29,051 bases of DNA from DAOMNN01 sp050486545 (GTDB lineage Bacteria; Pseudomonadota; Gammaproteobacteria; Burkholderiales; Rhodocyclaceae), in assembly GCA_050486545.1 (NCBI GenBank), contig JBJHDM010000044.1, positions 1-29,051 on the forward strand, written 5' to 3'. Shown piece by piece: positions 21,776 through 29,051 of this stretch. The notes under the pieces are model-generated. The model searched no databases, had not been told where the DNA came from, and saw only the letters and a program-made list of their open reading frames with translations. Position 1 is the first letter of the stretch. Each line of letters starts with the position of its first letter. Position numbers and translations under genes: made by a program.

Positions 21776-23154
21776 CTTCTAACTGGTTCGTCAATGCGTC
21801 CTATTTCGCGGTCGCAGTGGTTTTCATTCTTGGTCTGAAGGCGATGGCTTCGCCGGTGACGGCGCGCAAGGGCATCGTCTGGGCCGGATTCGCGATGGTC
21901 GCGGCCACGGTCGTGACCTTCTTCATCCCGGGGCTCAACAACATCGGGCTGATGGTGCTGGCCATCGTGCTGGGCGGCGCCGTTGCGTGGTGGTCGGGCA
22001 AGATCGTCAAGATGACCGACATGCCGCAGATGGTCGCCATCTACAACGGTATGGGCGGTGGCGCGGCTGCTGGCATCGCTGCGGTCGAACTCGTCAAGGG
22101 CGTTCCGCACGATGCGATCACCTCGACGCTGCTGGTGCTCGGGGCGATCATCGGCTCGGTCGCGTTCTCGGGTTCGTGCGTCGCGTTCGCGAAGCTACAG
22201 GGTCTGATGAACAAGGCCATCCGCCTGCCCCAGCAGAACAACATCAACTTCTTCCTGACCTTGCTGACCTTCGGGGTGGGCCTCACGGTCGGGTATTCGT
22301 CGTCCCCGTCGGGCTTCGAGATCTTCCTGTTCTTTGTGCTCGCGCTGGCACTGGGGGCGGTGCTCGTGATGCCGATCGGCGGTGCCGACATGCCCGTCGT
22401 GATCTCGCTGCTCAATGCCTTCACCGGCCTGGCGGTGGGCTTCAAGGGCTTCGTGCTCGGCAACCCTGCACTGATCGTCGCAGGCATCGTCGTCGGCGCA
22501 TCCGGCATGCTGCTCACGCAGCTCATGGCCAAGGCGATGAATCGCCCGATCCGGAACATCATCTTCTCGCCGATCACCGGCGAGGCGGTGGCGGGCGACG
22601 GCAGCGAAGTGCAGGGCAGCATCCGCGATCTTTCCCCGCTAGACGCTGCTTCGCTGATGCGCTACGGCCAGAAGGTCATCGTCGTGCCGGGCTACGGAAT
22701 GGCGGTTGCCGGTGCCCAGCACAAGGTGTGGGAAATGGCGCAGCTGCTCGAGGAGGGCGGGGTGGAGGTCGTGTTCGCGATCCATCCGGTGGCCGGACGC
22801 ATGCCGGGGCACATGAACGTGCTGCTGGCCGAAGCCGGGGTGCCCTACGACAAGATCTTCGACCTCGAGGAGATCAATGCCGACTTCGCACAGGCCGACG
22901 TGGCCCTTGTCATCGGCGCCAACGACGTCGTCAACCCGGTCGCACGCACCGACAAGTCGAGCCCGATCTACGGCATGCCGATCCTCAATGCCGACATGGC
23001 GCAGAACGTCATCGTCGTCAAGCGGGGCAAGGGCGCCGGTTACTCGGGCATCGAGAACGCGCTGTTCTACAAGGACAACTGCCGGATGCTCTACGGCAGT
23101 GCGCAGGACGTGATCGGCCAGGTCATCACGCACGTCAAGGAACTGGAGGTCTGA
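21772..23154 (+). CDS. pntB: NAD(P) transhydrogenase subunit beta
   Basis: The 460-residue subunit carries the rest of the membrane domain II (roughly residues 1-270, with about eight or nine hydrophobic helices) and the NADP(H)-binding domain III (about 285-460). In domain III the NADP site is visible as VVPGYGMAVAGAQ, GRMPGHMNVLLAEA, IGANDVVNP and KRGKGAGYSGIENALF. Together with PntAA and PntAB it forms the complete enzyme, which is the only respiratory-type membrane complex in the window. A 12-bp perfect hairpin follows the stop codon. Confidence 0.97.
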   Translation: MTSNWFVNASYFAVAVVFILGLKAMASPVTARKGIVWAGFAMVAATVVTFFIPGLNNIGLMVLAIVLGGAVAWWSGKIVKMTDMPQMVAIYNGMGGGAAAGIAAVELVKGVPHDAITSTLLVLGAIIGSVAFSGSCVAFAKLQGLMNKAIRLPQQNNINFFLTLLTFGVGLTVGYSSSPSGFEIFLFFVLALALGAVLVMPIGGADMPVVISLLNAFTGLAVGFKGFVLGNPALIVAGIVVGASGMLLTQLMAKAMNRPIRNIIFSPITGEAVAGDGSEVQGSIRDLSPLDAASLMRYGQKVIVVPGYGMAVAGAQHKVWEMAQLLEEGGVEVVFAIHPVAGRMPGHMNVLLAEAGVPYDKIFDLEEINADFAQADVALVIGANDVVNPVARTDKSSPIYGMPILNADMAQNVIVVKRGKGAGYSGIENALFYKDNCRMLYGSAQDVIGQVITHVKELEV

Positions 23155-23161
23155 ACCTCCG

Positions 23162-23192
23162 GGCCGCGTGAGCGTCGACTGCTCACGCGGCC
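23162..23192 (+). terminator. Hairpin terminator after pntB
   Basis: GGCCGCGTGAGC (23162-23173) and GCTCACGCGGCC (23181-23192) form a perfect 12-bp stem with a 7-base loop, 8 bases after the pntB TGA. Only scattered T residues follow, so the T-run is poor, but the stem is very stable and the position fits the end of the pnt operon. Confidence 0.65.
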
Positions 23193-23258
23193 TGGATTCC
23201 TTCGGTACGTCGGGTTCGGACCGATCTTCACCGTGTATTCACCGTCGAGTGGAGTGCG

Positions 23259-23597
23259 ATGGGCATGGTCCGACGCTCGATCTTCTGGATGCTGGCTGCC
23301 TTCCTCATCTCCTGTGCTTTCGCTCAGGAAGGTGACGTCGTCGGCGAAGTCGTCGAGCCTGCAGGCGAGGACCCGCAGGCGGTGCCGGCCGAGCCACCCT
23401 TTCGCGACCTCTCCGGCTATGCATTCGGTCCACTGTCCCGAACTGTACGGGACATGCAGCATCTCGCCTACGCGATGCAGTTGCGCGACTACTGCGCCGA
23501 CCCGCGGATCGCGGACGAGTTCGTGCGGGTGCAGCTCGCGCGTTTCAGCCTCATCACGGGGCGTCCCGAGGACTGCCAGACGCTGTTGAACTACTGA
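23259..23597 (+). CDS. Small exported protein of unknown function
   Basis: A 112-residue protein with an N-terminal export signal: basic start MGMVRRS, a hydrophobic core of about 16 residues and then LISCAFAQEG. This allows two readings, cleavage by signal peptidase I after AFA, or lipoprotein processing at Cys19 with lipobox LISC. The mature part begins with an acidic, Pro-rich linker (about residues 23-47) and a compact C-terminal region with one Cys in RDYCADP and one in PEDCQTLL, a spacing that could allow a disulfide. GGAG at 23251-23254 precedes the ATG; an ATG at 23265 is an alternative. The last 7 bases overlap the end of the convergent PAS-EAL gene. I do not recognise the family. 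Confidence 0.7.
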   Translation: MGMVRRSIFWMLAAFLISCAFAQEGDVVGEVVEPAGEDPQAVPAEPPFRDLSGYAFGPLSRTVRDMQHLAYAMQLRDYCADPRIADEFVRVQLARFSLITGRPEDCQTLLNY

Positions 23598-25159
23598 CGT
23601 TTCTGGCGGTTGTCGCCGACGTTGCCCTCGAGCAAGCTGCGGAAGGCCACGGCATCCAGGGGCTGTCCGAACAGGGGGCCCTGCTGAAGATGGCATCCCA
23701 GGGCAGAAAGAAATGTCTGTTGGGCGGGAGTTTCCACGCCGCGTGCCAGGATCTCCAGGCCGAGAACGTTCGCCATGGCGGCGATTGCCTCGACGATCGC
23801 TTCGCTGTCTTCGTTCCTGCCGACGCCGCTCACGAGGTCGCTGTCGAGCTTGACCGCACCCACCGGGTAGCGCTTCAAGCCCGGAAGAGACGTCAGGCCG
23901 CGCCCGAAGTCGTCGATCGCAAGGCGAATGCCGCGCTTTCTCAGGGCGGCGAGGGTGGCCCGAAGGGGATCGGACTCCGTGTTCAGGGCCTGCTCCTCGA
24001 AATCGAGTTCGAGGCGTTGGGCGGCGAAACCCGAGGCGCGGAGCGCAGAGGCGATGTGGTCCTCGAATCGGGCGTCCAGTACCTGTTCGTTGGCGATATT
24101 CACGGTCAGGCCGGGAGCGTTCGCCCCGCTCGGCCAGGTCGCCGCATGGGCGCAGGCGGTACGCAGGACCCAATCCCCCATCTGGCCGAGTACCCCGCGT
24201 TCGCGCGCTTCGTCCCGAAAGTGCCTGAACGGCAGCAGGCCGCGTTCGGGGTGCTTCCAGCGCAGCAGGGCTTCTCCGCAGCGAATCCGCCCATTGCGCG
24301 TGTCGACCAGCGGCTGGAAATGGACGTCGAGTTGCATGAGGTCGACCGTGCTGCCGCCGTTCCGAAGCAGGGGGTCGAGAATCCGAATGGGTTCGGGGGG
24401 GGCGGATGCCCTGGTTGGGCGCGCGGCGTCGCTCGTCCCGCCCTCGGAGGGCAATACCAGCACGCGCCACCCCTCCTTGGGTCCGGGCAACACCCGTGCT
24501 TCCGTTTTTCGGGTGCGCCGACTGAGGCGCACCTGTGCGAGCTGGGCGGCGCCCGCGGCCGGCCATTCGATGTCCATGCAACGGCGGGCCGACTGCCCGA
24601 CGACCTCGGTGCGATCGCGGCCCAGCCTTTGCAATGCCACCGCATTCGCCGCGGCGATCGTGTCGGTTTCGTCGAGGACGAACACCGGTTGTTCGAGTGC
24701 GGCGGCCAGGCGCGGCCACAGGCTGTCCGTGCGCCGGCGGGGCTCCGCGTAGGCCTCGGCGATGAGGTCCGGGCTGAGGATCAGTGCGTGTACGCCGGGC
24801 CGGATGCGGGCGGCGGCGATGAAGCGCAGCCGGCGCTGACGGCCGCCGGGCAGCGATACCTGCAGGGCACCGCGCATCTCGCCCTGGATGAACAGGCGGG
24901 CGCGCGCTTCGAGGAAGCTCTTCTCGGTCGGGAACAGATTGGCGAGCGGTTGGCCGGCGATCTCGCGATAGTCGCGTTCGAGCAGCCGGCAGGCCGCGCT
25001 GTTGGCTTCGAGTACGACCTCGTCGCCGGTGATGATGAGCCCTTCATCGATCAGTTCGAGCAGGGCGAGGTAGAGTCCTGTCTCGAGACCTTCCGAGAAG
25101 TCGGCGACGAACGGCTCGTTGGGAGCCGGGTCGCCTTTCGAGCCGGAGCCAGCATTCAT
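23591..25159 (-). CDS. PAS-like and degenerate EAL domain protein
   Basis: The 522-residue soluble protein has two PAS-like regions (about residues 30-135 and 145-240), a Pro/Ala-rich linker, and an EAL-fold domain (about 265-510). The domain keeps Glu296 of EALLRW, Asn354, Asp416-Asp417, Lys437 and Gln493. At the position of the catalytic-base Glu (AEGVE in active enzymes) it has Arg473 (ARGVE). The metal-site Glu of ELTE is Asp386, and DDFGTG reads DDFGRG. Hydrolysis of cyclic-di-GMP is therefore unlikely; it may bind the nucleotide or act through protein contacts. The ATG at 25159 is preferred to a GTG 60 bases upstream, though its ribosome site is weak. It follows rhlE by 90 bases. Confidence 0.88.
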   Translation of the reverse strand: MNAGSGSKGDPAPNEPFVADFSEGLETGLYLALLELIDEGLIITGDEVVLEANSAACRLLERDYREIAGQPLANLFPTEKSFLEARARLFIQGEMRGALQVSLPGGRQRRLRFIAAARIRPGVHALILSPDLIAEAYAEPRRRTDSLWPRLAAALEQPVFVLDETDTIAAANAVALQRLGRDRTEVVGQSARRCMDIEWPAAGAAQLAQVRLSRRTRKTEARVLPGPKEGWRVLVLPSEGGTSDAARPTRASAPPEPIRILDPLLRNGGSTVDLMQLDVHFQPLVDTRNGRIRCGEALLRWKHPERGLLPFRHFRDEARERGVLGQMGDWVLRTACAHAATWPSGANAPGLTVNIANEQVLDARFEDHIASALRASGFAAQRLELDFEEQALNTESDPLRATLAALRKRGIRLAIDDFGRGLTSLPGLKRYPVGAVKLDSDLVSGVGRNEDSEAIVEAIAAMANVLGLEILARGVETPAQQTFLSALGCHLQQGPLFGQPLDAVAFRSLLEGNVGDNRQKRQ

Positions 25160-25249
25160 GGTGACGGTCGATCCACTATCCGATTGGCGTGAAGGCAGAA
25201 TACTCGATGCCGCCGACACGCATCCGCGGAATAGCGGGACAAGGCCGGC

Positions 25250-26695
<1,446 letters not shown>

Positions 26696-26825
26696 AGGCG
26701 CCTTTCGGAAGCTTGGCGGCCGCGAGCATGCCGGGTCCGGAGGGACACCGGGGCGGCCGAGGCCGGACCCTGAGAGGACCGGCGAAGACTCTGCCGTGCG
26801 ACTGCCTGAATCATGACAAGCCGGC

Positions 26826-26831
26826 ATTATA
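26826..26831 (-). promoter_or_regulatory. Consensus -10 box of a possible rhlE promoter
   Basis: The minus strand reads TATAAT here, a perfect -10 box preceded by TG, in the gap between rlmM and rhlE. No clear -35 hexamer is found at 16-18 bases; TTGTAA lies 23 bases away. Transcription from it would give a leader of about 124 bases. Confidence 0.4.
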
Positions 26832-26895
26832 CACGGATGCGCAAAGTCTTTTCTTTACAATTGCTTCCGTCGTATTCTCGCGGCCGGTCCGATTC

Positions 26896-28008
26896 CTATC
26901 CCTTGCGCAGCGCCAGATAGGCGGTCACTTCCTCGCGATCGTGGTAGAGATGCCGGATGCGCAGATCGTACGGGCCAACCGCGGCCAGGCGTTTGCGGAT
27001 CAGTTCCCGGCACTGCTCGATGGCCTCCAGGCGCTTTTTCATCGGCAGCTTGAGATTGAAGATCGCTCGGCGGCAACGGCCGCTGGCGACCCAGTCCGCG
27101 ACCAGCGCGGCGATGCGTGCGGGTTGCTCGACCATGTCGCACACGAGCCATTCCACGGGGCGGCTCGGACGCCAGGTGAACCCGTCCGCGCGCAGGTGCT
27201 CGACCATGCCCGTGGCCATCACCGACGCGGCCATCGGGCCATTGTCGACGGCGGTCACGTGCAGCCCGCGGTGGGCGAGTTGCCAGGTCCATCCGCCTGG
27301 CGCCGCACCGAGGTCGACCGCCCGGAGTCCTGCGCGCAAACCATTGTTGCGTTCTTCTTCGGTGAGCAGCGTGAAGATCGCTTCGGCGAGCTTCAGCGTC
27401 GATCGGCTGCCCGCTTCGCGCGGCATGCGCAGGCGCGGCACGCCCATCGGCCACAAGGCCGCGTTGCCGGAGACGGACGCCCCCAGCCATGCCGCACCGT
27501 CGTCGGTGAACAGCACGTGCAGCATCGCCAGCCCCTTGCGGCTGGGGCGCAATGCACCGGCTTTTTGCAAGGCTGCTTCGAACGGCTCGGCGAATCGGCG
27601 ACAGAATCCGGAGCGTTGCTTGGCCGTATCGGTATCCGGTGTCTCCAGGCTCACCGCGGCGAAGCGCTGTCCGGCACCGCGGACTGCTGTGACCAGGGGG
27701 GTCGCGCGGTCGCGCTCGGGCAGGGCGTCGACCCTGCCGATCCAGGGCATCAACTGGCGGGCGAAGACCAGTTCCTGCCACCTGCAGTTCGGCGCGAGAT
27801 CGGCGAAGGGAAGCGCTTCGGTAGATTCATACACGACGTAGGCGTCGCCCGGTCGGGCGCGAACGAAGCCGGTCAGTCCGAGCTGCGCCGCGAACCCGCT
27901 GAGTTCGGACGCCAGTTCCTTTTCGAAACCGGCGCGGCACAATGCGATCAGGCCGTACGCCAGGGCCTCATCGGGCGGTGGGACATCCGTAGAAGGGGGT
28001 GGAGACAT
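26896..28008 (-). CDS. rlmM: 23S rRNA C2498 2'-O-ribose methyltransferase RlmM
   Basis: RlmM methylates the 2'-O of C2498 in 23S rRNA using S-adenosylmethionine. The 370-residue protein matches the family in its N-terminal THUMP-like part (GFEKELASEL, VVYESTEALPF, LVFARQ), the RSTLKLAEAI linker, the Rossmann methyltransferase motif AVDLGAAPGGWTWQL, AVDNGPMA, CDMVEQPA, the catalytic-Lys segment FNLKLPMKKR and the C-terminal LYHDREEVTAYL. It is slightly longer at the N-terminus than E. coli RlmM. It diverges from the tas-like gene across 120 bases in which I see no convincing promoter pair, and lies upstream of rhlE on the same strand. Confidence 0.95.
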   Translation of the reverse strand: MSPPPSTDVPPPDEALAYGLIALCRAGFEKELASELSGFAAQLGLTGFVRARPGDAYVVYESTEALPFADLAPNCRWQELVFARQLMPWIGRVDALPERDRATPLVTAVRGAGQRFAAVSLETPDTDTAKQRSGFCRRFAEPFEAALQKAGALRPSRKGLAMLHVLFTDDGAAWLGASVSGNAALWPMGVPRLRMPREAGSRSTLKLAEAIFTLLTEEERNNGLRAGLRAVDLGAAPGGWTWQLAHRGLHVTAVDNGPMAASVMATGMVEHLRADGFTWRPSRPVEWLVCDMVEQPARIAALVADWVASGRCRRAIFNLKLPMKKRLEAIEQCRELIRKRLAAVGPYDLRIRHLYHDREEVTAYLALRKG

Positions 28009-28128
28009 GCTTCGGCACTCGTGGCAGATGGGGGTGTCGTATCATTCCGGACTGGTCGCGGATGATAAGCCGCGCGACGCCGCCGGCAAAGCGCGACCGT
28101 ACCCGCGAACCGATGGAGAGGCAGGATA

Positions 28129-29051
28129 ATGGAATACCGTACGCTCGGCGACAGCGACCTGGTGGTCTCGGCGATCTGTCTGGGAACGATGACCTACGGA
28201 CAGCAGAACACCGCGGCCGAGGCGCATGCGCAACTGGACTACGCCCTGGCCGAGGGCATCAACTTCATCGATACAGCCGAGATGTACGCCGTGCCGCCGC
28301 GTGCCGAGACCTTCGGCGCCAGCGAGACCATCATCGGCGACTGGCTGGAGCGCCAGCCGCGCGACCGGATCGTGCTCGCCACCAAGGTCACCGGCCCGGC
28401 ACGCGGCATGAAGTGGATTCGCGGCGGGCCGCCCGCGCTCGACCGCGACAACCTCCGAGCGGCGATCGAAGGCAGCTTGCGTCGGCTGCGGACCGATTAC
28501 GTCGATCTCTATCAGTTGCACTGGCCCGAGCGCAATCAGCCGATGTTCGGCCAATGGGCCTACGACCCCGGGAAGGAGCGCGCGTGCACGCCGATCCGTG
28601 CGCAGCTGGAGGTGCTCGCCGAACTCGTCCGGGAAGGCAAGATCCGCCACGTCGGGCTTTCCAACGAGCATCCGTGGGGCGTGAAGGAGTTCGTGCGCCT
28701 GGCCGACGAGCATGGATTGCCGCGGGTGGTGTCGATCCAGAACGCCTACAGCCTGCTCAACCGCGTGTTCGAATACGGGCTGGCCGAGACCTGCCATCGC
28801 GAACGCGTCGGACTGCTCGCCTATTCGCCGCTGGCCTTCGGTCATCTGAGCGGCAAGTACCGGCGCGATCCCGCGGCCCGGGGCCGGCTGACCGAGTTCG
28901 AACACTTCGGGCAGCGCTATACGAAACCGAACGTGCTGCCGGCCGTCGACGCTTACCTGGAACTGGCCGAGCGCCACGGGCTGACGCCGACCGCACTCGC
29001 GCTGGCCTTCGTGTACCGCCGCTGGTTCGTGGCCAGCACGATCATCGGCGC
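28129..29051 (+). CDS. tas: Aldo/keto reductase, Tas type, 3' end cut by the window
   Basis: The frame is open from ATG 28129 to the window edge (307 full codons), so roughly the last 40 residues are missing compared with E. coli Tas (about 346). It begins MEYRTLGDSDLVVS and follows Tas closely through GTMTYGQQN, the AEMYAVPPR segment, ALDRDNLRAAI, TDYVDLYQLHWPERN, VGLSNEHPWGV and VSIQNAYSLLNRVFE. The aldo/keto reductase catalytic residues can be assigned: Asp and Tyr in FIDTAEMY, Lys in LATKV and His in LHW. These enzymes reduce carbonyls with NADPH; the physiological substrate of Tas is not settled. GGCAGGAT immediately precedes the start. Confidence 0.93.
   Translation, partial: MEYRTLGDSDLVVSAICLGTMTYGQQNTAAEAHAQLDYALAEGINFIDTAEMYAVPPRAETFGASETIIGDWLERQPRDRIVLATKVTGPARGMKWIRGGPPALDRDNLRAAIEGSLRRLRTDYVDLYQLHWPERNQPMFGQWAYDPGKERACTPIRAQLEVLAELVREGKIRHVGLSNEHPWGVKEFVRLADEHGLPRVVSIQNAYSLLNRVFEYGLAETCHRERVGLLAYSPLAFGHLSGKYRRDPAARGRLTEFEHFGQRYTKPNVLPAVDAYLELAERHGLTPTALALAFVYRRWFVASTIIG

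Noticed and set aside
19224..23154. PP2C and pnt genes as parts of a phosphorylation-controlled module
   Set aside because: A 341-base gap with its own apparent promoter separates them and no Ser/Thr kinase is present, so no link is supported.
28009..28128. Divergent promoters between rlmM and tas
   Set aside because: Some AT-rich hexamer-like pieces are present, but none with acceptable -35/-10 spacing on either strand.

Overview
The window is GC-rich, densely packed chromosomal DNA that reads as a Gammaproteobacteria/Betaproteobacteria-type core region. The gene content (three-gene pntAA-pntAB-pntB, glcDEF behind a FadR-type regulator, RlmM, a SpoIIAA-like protein beside SseA, DUF3391/HD-GYP and EAL proteins) best fits a betaproteobacterium, possibly Rhodocyclales. 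That assignment is inference from gene content, not from a marker comparison. I see no tRNA, rRNA, insertion sequence, CRISPR array or phage gene. Both ends cut genes: queG on the left and a tas-like aldo/keto reductase on the right.

Layout. Positions 1-1508 (+) carry the end of queG and then murI. Positions 1540-2753 (-) carry a SpoIIAA-like protein translationally coupled to a 3-mercaptopyruvate sulfurtransferase. Positions 2916-5992 (+) are glpK-glpD, which turn glycerol into dihydroxyacetone phosphate. Positions 5934-8508 (-) hold an HD-GYP protein and a GGDEF/EAL protein of cyclic-di-GMP signalling, followed upstream by a two-component response regulator/sensor kinase pair (8594-10710). 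Positions 10748-13666 (-) are the ribosomal and housekeeping group rplU-rpmA-obgE-proB, with a clear terminator between rpmA and obgE.

Positions 13904-18629 (+) form a glycolate oxidase operon: a FadR/GntR-family regulator, glcD, a 50-codon membrane microprotein gene, glcE and glcF, nearly all joined by ATGA overlaps. A good promoter precedes it, with a FadR-type palindrome at the predicted transcription start. A MaoC-like hydratase (-) and a PP2C phosphatase (+) diverge at about 19.1-19.2 kb. A 341-base gap with a strongly structured predicted RNA leader then precedes the proton-translocating transhydrogenase operon pntAA-pntAB-pntB (20330-23154), which ends in a 12-bp perfect hairpin. The right part holds a small exported protein (+), a PAS-EAL protein (-), the RNA helicase gene rhlE (-), rlmM (-) and tas (+, cut).

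No obviously new multi-gene system is visible. The most interesting points are: three cyclic-di-GMP proteins that have each lost catalytic residues in one domain (a GGDEF replaced by GRHQL beside an intact EAL, an HD-GYP lacking two metal-binding His, and an EAL with the catalytic-base Glu changed to Arg); the unlisted small membrane protein inside glcDEF; the structured pnt leader; and two palindromes that look like operators.
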